64,000 bases of DNA from Oceanobacillus sojae (GCF_007991515.1 NZ_BJYM01000008.1:1-64000), one strand, 5' to 3'. Shown: positions 35,713 to 44,232, counted from the stretch's first letter. Notes: generated by a model from the sequence alone, not told the origin. Numbers and translations: made by a program.

Positions 35713-35798
35713 AATTTTCCTATCAGAGGTTATTCAAAGTAATATATATATGATAAAATTACTTATGAAACTTGAGATTTTGGAGAGGATGAAGTTTT

Positions 35799-36860
35799 TT
35801 GACGAAAATTGATCGCTTACGTGAAAAATTAGAAGAGAATAAAGTTGATGCAATAATTGTTGACAGTCCTTATAACAGACGTTACATTACTAATTTTACT
35901 GGAACAGCCGGAACGGCATTGGTTACAGCAGATAAAGCAATATTTATTACGGATTTTCGTTATACAGAGCAAGCTGCTGAACAGGCAGAAGCATTTGAAA
36001 TTGTGGAACATAAACATGGTATGAATCAAGAAATCGCGAATCAAATAGACAAGCTGGGCGTAAAGAAATTGGCTTTTGAGAAAAATTATACGACTTATAG
36101 TCAATTTGAAACATATCAACATCAATTTTCTCAAGAATTAGTTCCCGTAGAAGGAATTATTGAAGCATTGCGTATGATTAAAACAGATGATGAATTAGCG
36201 GTTATGAAAAAAGCTGCAAAAATTGCAGATGATGCATTTGCGCATATTCAATCATTTATCCAGCCTGGTGTGCCGGAAATTGAAATTTCGAATGAACTGG
36301 AATTTTTTATGCGCAGACAGGGAGCAACCTCCTCAAGCTTCGATACAATTGTTGCTTCAGGCTTGCGTTCTGCTCTGCCGCATGGTGTTGCATCAACAAA
36401 AAAAATCCAGGAAGGTGAGCTTGTGACACTGGATTATGGTGCATTATATGATGGGTATTGCTCTGATATTACAAGAACGGTAGCTGTAGGAGAAATTTCT
36501 GTAGAGTTACGCGAAATTTATGATATAGTATTAGAGGCGAACCTTCGTGGAGTAAAAGGAACTAAACCAGGTATGACCGGGAAAGAGGCAGATGCTTTAA
36601 CCCGGGATTATATTACGGAAAAAGGATTTGGCGAACGTTTCGGTCATTCAACAGGTCACGCTTTAGGAATGGAAGTACATGAGGGCCCTGGATTATCATC
36701 CCGGTCTGAAGCAGTTTTAAAAACGGGTATGGTAGTTACGGTAGAACCGGGAATTTACGTTCCGGGATTAGGCGGCTGTCGTATCGAGGATGATATTGTT
36801 ATTACAGATAGTGGTAATGAGCGGCTGACGTTTGCTCCCAAAGAATTTATACAGCTATAA
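35799..36860 (+). CDS. papA: Xaa-Pro dipeptidase (M24 family)
   Basis: A metallopeptidase that removes Xaa from Xaa-Pro peptides in the cytoplasm. The 353-aa protein has an N-terminal creatinase-like domain (about 1-125) and a pita-bread catalytic domain. Metal ligands are Asp212, Asp223, His287, Glu316 and Glu330. The start is TTG at 35799, 9 nt after GGAGAGG. It precedes efp with an 18-nt gap, the usual yqhT-efp pairing, which links proline peptide turnover with EF-P. Confidence 0.92.
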   Translation: MTKIDRLREKLEENKVDAIIVDSPYNRRYITNFTGTAGTALVTADKAIFITDFRYTEQAAEQAEAFEIVEHKHGMNQEIANQIDKLGVKKLAFEKNYTTYSQFETYQHQFSQELVPVEGIIEALRMIKTDDELAVMKKAAKIADDAFAHIQSFIQPGVPEIEISNELEFFMRRQGATSSSFDTIVASGLRSALPHGVASTKKIQEGELVTLDYGALYDGYCSDITRTVAVGEISVELREIYDIVLEANLRGVKGTKPGMTGKEADALTRDYITEKGFGERFGHSTGHALGMEVHEGPGLSSRSEAVLKTGMVVTVEPGIYVPGLGGCRIEDDIVITDSGNERLTFAPKEFIQL

Positions 36861-36878
36861 GGTATAGGAGGAAAAAAC

Positions 36879-37436
36879 ATGATTTCAGTAAATGATTTTA
36901 AAACAGGCTTAACAATTGAAGTGGACAATGATATTTGGCAGGTTCTTGAATTCCAGCATGTAAAGCCTGGTAAAGGTGCGGCTTTTGTCCGTTCTAAGCT
37001 TCGTAATCTGCGTAATGGAAATATTCAGGAAAAAACATTCCGTGGCGGTGAAAAAGTAGGCAAAGCACATATTGAGAATAACAAAATGCAGTATTTATAT
37101 GCTTCCGGTGATTCTCATGCATTTATGGATACAGCTACTTATGAACAAATTGAAATTCCTGAGAATCAAATTAAAGATCAATTGAAATTTATTAAAGAGA
37201 ATATGGAAGTTTCTGTTGTGACCTACCAAGGCGAAATTATCGGTGTTGATCTTCCAAACAACGTTGAGCTTCAAGTAACAGAAACAGAGCCGGGGATTAA
37301 AGGTGATACAGCAAGCGGCGGTTCAAAACCGGCTACATTAGAAACTGGACATACTGTACAAGTCCCGTTCTTTATTAATGAAGGTGACGTTCTCGTTATT
37401 AATACAGCAGATGGAAAATATGTTTCCAGAGCATAA
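36879..37436 (+). CDS. efp: translation elongation factor P
   Basis: Relieves ribosome stalling at polyproline stretches. The 185-aa protein has the three beta-barrel domains of EF-P; the modified residue is Lys32 in Lys-Pro-Gly-Lys-Gly. In B. subtilis that lysine carries a 5-aminopentanol group. The family block near the C-terminus ([11 protein letters not shown]) is intact. The ATG follows TAGGAGG. Confidence 0.97.
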   Translation: MISVNDFKTGLTIEVDNDIWQVLEFQHVKPGKGAAFVRSKLRNLRNGNIQEKTFRGGEKVGKAHIENNKMQYLYASGDSHAFMDTATYEQIEIPENQIKDQLKFIKENMEVSVVTYQGEIIGVDLPNNVELQVTETEPGIKGDTASGGSKPATLETGHTVQVPFFINEGDVLVINTADGKYVSRA

Positions 37437-37450
37437 ATTTTAAATAGTAC

Positions 37451-37488
37451 AAGCAGTTTGCTTATATAAAGCAAGCTGCTTTTTTTTT
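37451..37488 (+). terminator. terminator after efp
   Basis: An AAGCAGTTTGC / GCAAGCTGCTT stem with one G-T pair and T8. Confidence 0.88.
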
Positions 37489-37580
37489 GCGAAAAAAATA
37501 GCAGTTGTATTCTCCTTCAACATTTCTCCGTAACATAAAGCTTTCTTTACAAAGAGCATCATTTGGTTCCAGCCCCGGGG

Positions 37581-37610
37581 GGCATAATTTCATTTTAAAA
37601 TCATATATCT
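37581..37610 (+). promoter_or_regulatory. putative sigma-E promoter of the spoIIIA operon
   Basis: GGCATAATT (37581-37589) and CATATATCT (37602-37610), with 13 nt between the two core hexamers, resemble sigma-E -35 and -10 elements. They lie about 50 nt before spoIIIAA. In B. subtilis the operon is sigma-E dependent. Confidence 0.5.
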
Positions 37611-37657
37611 CTAAGTAAAACAAGCTGATTATGTATTTTTCAAAAAAGCGGGGTTTT

Positions 37658-38614
37658 ATGATGCATGAGATTTTGCGGCTTTTTCCACCAAATTTGCAAA
37701 CAGCGATAGAAGACTTAGCAGGTGATCAATGGCTACAGCTCCAAGAAATCCGGGTGCGTGTTCATCAAAAAATAGAGTTTATTTTTGATTCGTCTGTTCG
37801 CTGGCTGGACAAGCCATTACCTACAAAGAAAGAGGCTGTATATATTTTAAATCAGCTGAGTGAATATTCATTATATCGGATGGAGGAAGAGCTGCGTAAT
37901 GGCTTCATTACGATAGAGGGCGGGCATCGTGTTGGTATTGCAGGAGGAATTATAACTTCGGATCAAAAAGTAAAAGCGATTCAACCGGTATCTTTTTTTA
38001 ATATCCGTATTGCCAAGCAAAAAAAAGGATGTGCAGATGCTCTGATGCCTTATATTTATGACGGCGCTTATCATCATACAATGATTCTCGGTGCACCGCA
38101 GTCTGGAAAAACAACGATAATACGAGATATCTGCAGGCAGATAGCCAGCGGTTCTCATTCGAACCGCTCAAAAAAAGTAACGATTATTGATGAACGTTCG
38201 GAAATAGCAGCATCTATCCGCGGGGTTCCACAACATGATATAGGAATGCGTACAGATGTTTTAGATGCTTGTCCGAAAGCAGAAGGAATGATGATGGCTA
38301 TTCGCACCTTATCCCCCGATATTCTTGTAGTTGATGAAATAGGTGCGGAAAAGGATGTTGAAGCGATTATAGAGGCATCACAGGCAGGAGTGAAGGTTAT
38401 TTGTACGATACATGCGAATGATATAGCTGACTTATTCCGCCGTCCAACCATGAAAAAAATATTACAGGAATCTATTTTTGAACGATTTTTACTTCTGGGA
38501 CAAGGAAAAAGGATTGGTAGGCTTATTCATGCTTTTGACAGAGATGGTAAGCAGATCAGCACCAGGCAAAGAGGTGGTGAAATTGAAATGGATTGGCGTA
38601 CTACTTTTAATTAG
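37658..38614 (+). CDS. spoIIIAA: stage III sporulation protein AA (ATPase)
   Basis: The mother-cell ATPase of the SpoIIIA-SpoIIQ channel, related to type II/IV secretion ATPases. The 318-aa protein has Walker A Gly-Ala-Pro-Gln-Ser-Gly-Lys151-Thr-Thr and a Walker B region Ile-Leu-Val-Val-Asp-Glu-Ile-Gly. The ATG at 37658 (or the next codon) is preferred to the in-frame ATG at 37631; the ribosome site (GGGG) is weak. It overlaps spoIIIAB by 32 nt. Confidence 0.94.
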   Translation: MMHEILRLFPPNLQTAIEDLAGDQWLQLQEIRVRVHQKIEFIFDSSVRWLDKPLPTKKEAVYILNQLSEYSLYRMEEELRNGFITIEGGHRVGIAGGIITSDQKVKAIQPVSFFNIRIAKQKKGCADALMPYIYDGAYHHTMILGAPQSGKTTIIRDICRQIASGSHSNRSKKVTIIDERSEIAASIRGVPQHDIGMRTDVLDACPKAEGMMMAIRTLSPDILVVDEIGAEKDVEAIIEASQAGVKVICTIHANDIADLFRRPTMKKILQESIFERFLLLGQGKRIGRLIHAFDRDGKQISTRQRGGEIEMDWRTTFN

Positions 38615-39095
38615 TATGTCTACGGCTCTTGGATGGGAATGGGGAAGAGCGTTAAAACAGCGTCCAAAGCATATTCAATTATTTTTACAGTCGCTTCAGA
38701 TATTAGAGGCAGAAATGGTATACAGCCAGGTTCCATTACAGGAAGCATTTCAAATTATTGCGAAGAAATTACCAAATCCAATAGCTATGTTTTATCAAGA
38801 GCTGGCTGACGCATTGAAAAATAAAGAAAAGGATTTCGATGAGATATGGGAAGAATGTATCCAAAAATTAATCGGACAATCCTCGCTGCAAAAAAGTGAG
38901 ATGGAGATATTGATTCAATTTGGCAGAACACTTGGCCAGCATGATATTGAGCAGCAGCAAAAGCATTTAAAATTAACGAATCTCTATTTGGAAGAGCAAT
39001 GGAAAAATGCCACAGAACGTTTTAATACCTATGGAAGGCTGTCAAATGTATTAGGCCTTTTATGTGGTATCTTTCTGGCACTTTTGTTTATTTAA
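38583..39095 (+). CDS. spoIIIAB: stage III sporulation protein AB
   Basis: A 170-aa protein, GspF-like, with an N-terminal membrane segment (Trp-Ile-Gly-Val-Leu-Leu-Leu), a helical soluble domain, and a C-terminal membrane segment. The TTG at 38583, spaced 6 nt from GAGGTG, gives the same length as B. subtilis SpoIIIAB (171 aa). It begins inside spoIIIAA, so their translation is coupled. Unlike in B. subtilis, it is followed by a 547-nt non-coding island. Confidence 0.92.
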   Translation: MKWIGVLLLISMSTALGWEWGRALKQRPKHIQLFLQSLQILEAEMVYSQVPLQEAFQIIAKKLPNPIAMFYQELADALKNKEKDFDEIWEECIQKLIGQSSLQKSEMEILIQFGRTLGQHDIEQQQKHLKLTNLYLEEQWKNATERFNTYGRLSNVLGLLCGIFLALLFI

Positions 39096-39625
39096 GAAGA
39101 TGTTAAGAAAAACAAGAAAATCACTTGGACTATAAAATACTGGTGTTCTTGCCGAGGAGGTGTCCGCTACGACGGTTTTTGATGGGGCGAGTAATCGCAA
39201 AAGCTCTTCGGTGGGACGAGTAATCGTAGTCCCACCGAAGAAGAAATACACGGAGACTCGTGGGGGAATATGCAGAGTAAGTTCAGTTAAGTTCGCGACG
39301 TCCTGTCTCAGGCACCGAACTGACATACATCGTGTATGCCCCCTTGGGTGAAAAAAGTGCACTTCTTTTTTCACCCAAGGGCATAAGTGCAGCTTTAGCT
39401 ATGTCTGCGCCTGTCGGCTTGCCAATCACTAAGTCTTCTTTATCAAGGAGATGAGCTCGGGGCCCACGGAAAGCGTAGTGTATTTCTGGGGGGCTAAGAT
39501 TACTTGTCCCATGAAAACCGTTGGAACGGCTATTCTTCAGCATTTTTATATACTTTCTTATTTTTTCAAAAAGTTCTATTTACCGGGCTTTTTGAACACG
39601 TACTTTAAAGAAAATTTGTGGCATG
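39096..39625. repeat. repeat island inside the spoIIIA operon
   Basis: About 530 bp without a gene. It holds two tandem GAGTAATCG units (39181-39240) and a 17-bp perfect hairpin CCCTTGGGTGAAAAAAG (39341-39357 with 39365-39381). An outer pair, ATACACGGAGACTCGTGGGG (about 39247-39266) and GGGGCCCACGGAAAGCGTAG (about 39459-39478), has the look of a wider Bacillaceae structured repeat. The right end GGGCTTTTTGAACACG (39585-39600) matches the end of the copy at 6079-6300. Open frames across it on both strands are treated as chance. It separates spoIIIAB from spoIIIAC. Confidence 0.75.
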
Positions 39626-39642
39626 AAGGAAGGGGCAAGGAC

Positions 39643-39843
39643 ATGTTTGTAGATGCATTAATTCTATTTCAGATTGCTGGTATAGGCATTATTGTTGCGC
39701 TTATCCATACGATTTTAAAACAAATGGGGAAAGAAGAAATTGCACAGTTTGCCACGCTAATTGGTTTTATACTCGTTCTGCTCATTGTAGTTAACGGGCT
39801 GTCAGATTTATTTCAGCAGATCAGGTCTGTATTTCTATTTTAA
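39643..39843 (+). CDS. spoIIIAC: stage III sporulation protein AC
   Basis: A 66-aa hydrophobic protein with two membrane segments and Thr-Ile-Leu-Lys-Gln-Met-Gly-Lys-Glu-Glu between them. It is part of the SpoIIIA transenvelope complex with SpoIIIAD and AE. The ATG at 39643 follows GAAGGAAGGGG just downstream of the repeat island; in-frame codons further upstream lie in the repeat and are excluded. B. subtilis SpoIIIAC has 68 aa. Confidence 0.93.
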   Translation: MFVDALILFQIAGIGIIVALIHTILKQMGKEEIAQFATLIGFILVLLIVVNGLSDLFQQIRSVFLF

Positions 39844-39854
39844 GGAGATTGGAC

Positions 39855-40247
39855 ATGGATATTCTCCAAATTACAATTCTAGGCGTTTTAGCAAGTTTAC
39901 TATATATCCTTCTAAAAGAAGTACACGGTTCCATTGCTTTTTTAATTATTCTTATTACGGGTATTGTTATTTTTTTCTCCATAATCCAGCAAATTCAGTT
40001 AATATTTGAAACAATTCGGAAGCTGGGAGATCAGGCAAACGTTCAGGGACTTTATTTAACAACTATTTTAAAAATCATCGGTATATCCTATATTGCAGAA
40101 ATCGGGGCACATTTGACGAAGGACGCCGGTCTGAATTCTGTATCAAAGTATATTGAATTAGCAGGGAAAATATTTATTTTATTACTTGCCGTCCCGATTA
40201 TTACTGCTGTCATTGAAGCGATTATCGGTTTCATCCCTAATGTTTGA
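39855..40247 (+). CDS. spoIIIAD: stage III sporulation protein AD
   Basis: A 130-aa membrane protein with about four hydrophobic segments. The block Thr-Thr-Ile-Leu-Lys-Ile-Ile-Gly-Ile-Ser-Tyr-Ile-Ala-Glu is typical of SpoIIIAD. The ATG at 39855 is 7 nt after AAGGAG that overlaps the spoIIIAC stop; a TTG two codons earlier is less likely. Member of the SpoIIIA channel. Confidence 0.93.
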   Translation: MDILQITILGVLASLLYILLKEVHGSIAFLIILITGIVIFFSIIQQIQLIFETIRKLGDQANVQGLYLTTILKIIGISYIAEIGAHLTKDAGLNSVSKYIELAGKIFILLLAVPIITAVIEAIIGFIPNV

Positions 40248-40287
40248 CCGGCGAAAGAAAACGAGGCCAGGAAAGGGAGTATCCATA

Positions 40288-41508
40288 TTGTGTATAAGAC
40301 CTGCCAAATTACTCCAGACGATATGTATGTTATTCATTTTTTTTATAGCTGTTCAAGGCATTCCAATTGTTGCTGCAGCAGAGGATAACCCGGTTGAAGA
40401 TCCCATTACCGCAGAAGAAGAGGAAACGCTTCAAAATACATTATTAGATGAGATTTCATTAGATGAAATTCAATCCTATTGGGATGAGCTGATAACGGAA
40501 TACGGTGATAACTTACCTGATTTACAAAAAATCAGCATCTATGAATGGATAAAAAATGGAGATAGCATATCAATACAGGACATCCTGTTATATTTTTTAC
40601 GGTATCTCCTGCATGAACTGATTATTAACGGAAAACTCCTTGGCACTCTTTTAATGCTGACATTATTTGCGGTTGTACTGCAATCTATTCAGTCAGCATT
40701 TGAACAGACAACTGTCAGCAAGGTTGCCTATTTTGTTGTATTTTTAGTCCTGTTATTTATTGTATTGAACAGTTTTTATTTGGCGACCTCCTATACCAAA
40801 GAAGCTATTGATACCATGCAAAGCTTTATGATTGCGCTCCTCCCTCTGGTGCTGGGGATGATGGCGAGCTTTGGAAGCGTAATTTCTGTCTCTTTTTTTC
40901 ATCCGGTTATTATTTTTTTTATTCACTTTAGCGGTGTATTTATCTCAACCTTTATTTTACCTTTATTGTTTCTTTCAGCGATGCTGGTTATTATAAGCAG
41001 TTTAAATAGCCACTATAAAGTTACTCATTTGGCAAATCTTTTTAGAAATGTTGCGGTTGGCAGTCTGGGGATTTTTTTAACGATCTTCCTGGGCGTTATT
41101 TCTGTCCAAGGTACTGCAACAGCAATTCAGGACGGGGTAGCAATAAAGACAGCAAAATTTGTAACAGGAAATTTTATACCTGTGTTAGGACGAACCTTTA
41201 CAGATGCAGCTGATACTATCCTCAGCGCTTCACTTATTTTAAAAAATGCTGTCGGCATGATCGGTCTTTTTATTATTTTATTTATTGTGGCTTTTCCAGC
41301 TTTGAAGGTGGGAGTAATCGCAATTATTTATAAACTGGCAGCTGCTATTTTGCAGCCCCTCGGCGGCGGACCTATTGTCCAATGCCTGAATACTGTTAGC
41401 ACGTATATTTTGTTTATCTTAGCCTGTTTATTGGCTGTATCACTTATGTTCCTGCTGGGTATTGTCATTATTGTGGCAGCAAGTAATTTAACCGTTTTAC
41501 TACGATAG
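40288..41508 (+). CDS. spoIIIAE: stage III sporulation protein AE
   Basis: A 406-aa polytopic membrane protein. A signal-like N-terminus (Thr-Ile-Cys-Met-Leu-Phe-Ile-Phe-Phe) ends at Val-Ala-Ala-Ala-Glu. An acidic extracytoplasmic stretch (about 33-95) and about eight membrane segments follow. The start is taken as the TTG at 40288, 8 nt after GAAAGGGAG, which gives a good signal sequence. An in-frame ATG at 40240 overlaps spoIIIAD and lacks a site. B. subtilis SpoIIIAE has 399 aa. Confidence 0.9.
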   Translation: MCIRPAKLLQTICMLFIFFIAVQGIPIVAAAEDNPVEDPITAEEEETLQNTLLDEISLDEIQSYWDELITEYGDNLPDLQKISIYEWIKNGDSISIQDILLYFLRYLLHELIINGKLLGTLLMLTLFAVVLQSIQSAFEQTTVSKVAYFVVFLVLLFIVLNSFYLATSYTKEAIDTMQSFMIALLPLVLGMMASFGSVISVSFFHPVIIFFIHFSGVFISTFILPLLFLSAMLVIISSLNSHYKVTHLANLFRNVAVGSLGIFLTIFLGVISVQGTATAIQDGVAIKTAKFVTGNFIPVLGRTFTDAADTILSASLILKNAVGMIGLFIILFIVAFPALKVGVIAIIYKLAAAILQPLGGGPIVQCLNTVSTYILFILACLLAVSLMFLLGIVIIVAASNLTVLLR

Positions 41509-41510
41509 GG

Positions 41511-42140
41511 GTGATAAGAATCGGAATATTTACAGATTGGGTAACACAAATTATTTTATTTATTATTCTGGCTTCTGTGATTGATTTGCTTATCCCTGCC
41601 AACCATTTGCAAAAATATGTCCGGCTGGCTATTAGTTTAATATTAATTTTGATTCTTCTTCAGCCTGTTTTTTATTTATTTAATACGGACATAAATGCGG
41701 CCATATCAAGCTCTATGAACCGAATTGAGAGTCAGTTTAATAATCAGTCATCGATAGAAAATCAAATAGATTTTGAAAAAAATGAAATAGAAAATGGACA
41801 AGATGCATATATTTTAAAACAAATGGCTATTGAATTGGAAAAAATAGCAGAGGAATCGTTAAAAGAGGAATTTGCCGTAGAGATTACATCTATTGATTTC
41901 CAATTTGCTGTAACGGATTCCTTAACTTATGAGGATCTGACAGAGGTCATTGTCTATATAACAGAATCAGAACCAGGGGAAGGAGCGATGAATACGGTTG
42001 AGGATGTTGTTATTGAATGGGACCACGAGGAGGAAGAGCATGCAGAAGAATCGTTTCAGGAGATTGAGAACAGTTTAAGAGAGCTTTGGGAGATTGAAGA
42101 TAAAGAAATAACGGTCTATTGGGAAGGAGAGGGATTTTGA
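41511..42140 (+). CDS. spoIIIAF: stage III sporulation protein AF
   Basis: A 209-aa protein with two N-terminal membrane segments (about 10-28 and 36-56) and a soluble domain with the ring-building fold of SpoIIIA proteins. The family start Phe-Thr-Asp-Trp-Val-Thr and Leu-Ile-Pro-Ala are clear. The start codon is unclear: the GTG at 41511 is the only usual codon, yet it lies inside the only Shine-Dalgarno-like sequence (AGGGGTGAT, 41507-41515). It is followed by an overlapping spoIIIAG. Confidence 0.9.
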   Translation: MIRIGIFTDWVTQIILFIILASVIDLLIPANHLQKYVRLAISLILILILLQPVFYLFNTDINAAISSSMNRIESQFNNQSSIENQIDFEKNEIENGQDAYILKQMAIELEKIAEESLKEEFAVEITSIDFQFAVTDSLTYEDLTEVIVYITESEPGEGAMNTVEDVVIEWDHEEEEHAEESFQEIENSLRELWEIEDKEITVYWEGEGF

Positions 42141-42775
42141 AAAATAAACTAACTTCTTTTTTAAAACAGGCCAATAGTAATGAGGAAGTTTCCGGGAAAG
42201 AACAAAAACAGCCCTCTAAAAAAATCGGGTTTATTGTCATCTTAGGTTTAGTGGGAATTCTGATTATGGTTATCAGTAACCTGCTGAAGCCAGAACAAGA
42301 GGCGCAGCCGGTTCCTTATGATGATACGCAGATAGAGATTTCTGAAGAAGCAGCAACTCAGTCGATGAATGGAGAAGTAAAAGAATTGGAAAATGAGCTG
42401 GGTGAGCAGCTGGCCAGTATGCTGAATCAAATGGATGGTATTTCAGAAACGGAAGTAATGATTAATTTAGAGGCAACCAGTGAGCAGGTTTATGAAAAAA
42501 ATCGGACAACGGGTCAGCAGACAACAGATGAAACGGATCGCAATGGAGGTTCCAGAGTAGTGCAGGATCAGACAGATGATCATCAGGTGGTGCTCTACCG
42601 GCAGGGAGATCAGGAAACCCCTTTACTTGTACAAACAAAACAGCCAGAAGTGCGGGGCGTATTTATTATTGGACAAGGGATGGAAAGTCAATCTATTAAA
42701 AGTCAAGTAATTGAAGCAGTATCAAGAGTGTTAGATGTCCCTTCACATAAAATTTCAGTAATGGCTAAAAATTAA
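42137..42775 (+). CDS. spoIIIAG: stage III sporulation protein AG
   Basis: A 212-aa protein with one membrane segment (about residues 36-54) and an extracytoplasmic domain that in B. subtilis forms a 30-subunit ring of the mother-cell/forespore channel. The TTG start at 42137 overlaps the spoIIIAF stop as TTGA and follows AAGGAGAGGG. The linker is rich in acidic residues and Gln. Confidence 0.92.
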   Translation: MKNKLTSFLKQANSNEEVSGKEQKQPSKKIGFIVILGLVGILIMVISNLLKPEQEAQPVPYDDTQIEISEEAATQSMNGEVKELENELGEQLASMLNQMDGISETEVMINLEATSEQVYEKNRTTGQQTTDETDRNGGSRVVQDQTDDHQVVLYRQGDQETPLLVQTKQPEVRGVFIIGQGMESQSIKSQVIEAVSRVLDVPSHKISVMAKN

Positions 42776-42788
42776 GGAGGTAGAATGT

Positions 42789-43343
42789 ATGTTAAAAAAA
42801 CAAACAGTATGGTTACTGACAATGTTAAGCTTGATGGTTGTTTTAAGTGTGTATTATATTTTTTCGTCAAATGGGAATGATTTAGCTTTTGTAAATGATG
42901 GACAAGAAACAGCCACAGAAGATGCGGTACCGGCAACGCAATCTGAAGAAGACATCGAAGTGGAGAATATAGAAAATGTAGATAGTGATGAATTATTTAC
43001 AACCATCCGAATGGAAATCCAGGATGAACGCAGCAGGAAAAAAAGTCAGTTAACAGATGTAGTGGCTTCAGCAAATGCATCACCAACTGAAAAGGATGAA
43101 GCACTGCAGGAAATTGACAGTTTAGAGGAATTATCGGTTAAAGAAAACCTTATTCAGCAACAACTTCTGGCTGCTACAGAATATGAAGATATTCTTGTCC
43201 GCTCCGATGGTGAGAAAGTACATGTACATGTGAAAACAGAAGAATTATCTAATACAGAAGCAGCAAATATTATGCAGATGGTTCGTGATGAATTTGGAAG
43301 AGATATTGTAACAGAAGTTAATTTCCAGCCGACAGGTAAATAA
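42789..43343 (+). CDS. spoIIIAH: stage III sporulation protein AH
   Basis: The 184-aa last gene of the operon. One N-terminal membrane segment (about 7-26) is followed by an acidic linker (about 30-70). A YscJ/FliF-like domain then binds forespore SpoIIQ across the intermembrane space in B. subtilis. The ATG at 42789 follows AAGGAGG at 42775-42781. Confidence 0.94.
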   Translation: MLKKQTVWLLTMLSLMVVLSVYYIFSSNGNDLAFVNDGQETATEDAVPATQSEEDIEVENIENVDSDELFTTIRMEIQDERSRKKSQLTDVVASANASPTEKDEALQEIDSLEELSVKENLIQQQLLAATEYEDILVRSDGEKVHVHVKTEELSNTEAANIMQMVRDEFGRDIVTEVNFQPTGK

Positions 43344-43351
43344 AATCTGAA

Positions 43352-43379
43352 GCCAGCAGCCCCTGAACTGCTGGTTTTT
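43352..43379 (+). terminator. terminator of the spoIIIA operon
   Basis: A CCAGCAG/CTGCTGG stem with a short loop and T5. Confidence 0.78.
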
Positions 43380-43387
43380 CTTATTTT

Positions 43388-44232
43388 TAACTCAACTTTC
43401 GTACCTGAGAATAAGCATCTATACCTTCCTATTCCAGGATGAACATGTTCTTTATTATCCTGCTTGCATTTTGTTAAATCATCCTTCTATTGAAATGGAG
43501 ATTGTGTATAGCGCCTTCAACCAACCACTACGCTTTCCGACGTACAAATGTTTCCGATGGGGCGAGTAATCGCAGTCCCAGGACGTACTAGTGCAGACGT
43601 TGCAACAACTCTTTTCGATGGGGTGAGTAATCTTAGGCCCCAGGAGTCACGGGTTTAGCCTGCGAACCACTTAGGAGTCTTCGCGGCTGGTCTGCGCTCA
43701 GTTAGGTTTCTACAGCGCATGGCAGAAATCATATTCTGATGGAGTTGGATGAAATAATCGCTTTTTGCTTGGTAAAAAGATCATTTATGTGTTTCAAATG
43801 GTTGATTTGGCAATTGAAGTGATGCTACAGCCATGGATAGTAAATATCAGGAATAACTTTTATACACAGAAAATAATCGTGACAGGACATTTTATATGGA
43901 CCATGAAAAATATGTTCTTTACCGGTCTAATTTCTATTGACTCAGTTGTACTAAACAGTATAGAGCCCCCTTCCAGCGGAGGCGGACCGTTTTGACTCCT
44001 GAGGGATTAGCACCATCTGAAGATCCACTTTTGCCAAGTGCTCTTCTTGGCAAAAGTTAGCTGAAGAGCGTGCCCCTAGGAAAGCAAAACGGTCCGCCGC
44101 AGCGGTAGCCTTACATGTTACCTTCTTTCTAGATAGAGTTTATGCTATGTCAAGAGATAGATGGAAGGAATGATCAACACCTGTCTCTATGATAAGCAAG
44201 TTATTTTTTTAGGTGCGAAAGTTGAGTTTTAA
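43388..44232. mobile_element. 840-bp repeat island bounded by IS-like inverted repeats
   Basis: The ends AACTCAACTTTCGTACCT (43389-43406) and AGGTGCGAAAGTTGAGTT (44211-44228) are inverted repeats matching at 17 of 18 positions, and adjacent bases extend the match. The left 47 bp recur at 55613-55659. No transposase is readable inside. The interior holds two GAGTAATC units (43555-43580 and 43616-43642) and a large cruciform repeat (43972-44108). It looks like a non-autonomous or gutted insertion sequence that collected other repeats. The remaining 170 nt before accB carry a likely extended -10 (TGT-TATAAT, ending 44276). Confidence 0.6.
43972..44108. repeat. cruciform-forming structured repeat
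   Basis: Perfect outer arms GGCGGACCGTTTTG (43981-43994) and CAAAACGGTCCGCC (44085-44098) enclose ACTCCTGAGGG opposite CCCCTAGGA. An inner perfect 12-bp hairpin ACTTTTGCCAAG/CTTGGCAAAAGT (44027-44038, 44046-44057) lies within. The layout recalls a GACTCCTG...AGGAAAGC repeat common in intergenic regions of Bacillaceae; that recollection is not checked. Confidence 0.65.

Noticed and set aside
39181..39240. Possible CRISPR-like array (tandem GAGTAATCG units)
   Set aside because: Only two units per site, no equal-length unique spacers and no cas genes nearby; they are dispersed repeats.
39160..39642. Several open frames on both strands in the spoIIIA island, including an N-terminal extension of spoIIIAC
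   Set aside because: They cross inverted repeats and repeat units. SpoIIIAC has a normal size from the ATG at 39643.
43765..43995. 76-codon open frame in the island before accB
   Set aside because: No ribosome site and no recognised family; the 3' part runs into a cruciform repeat.
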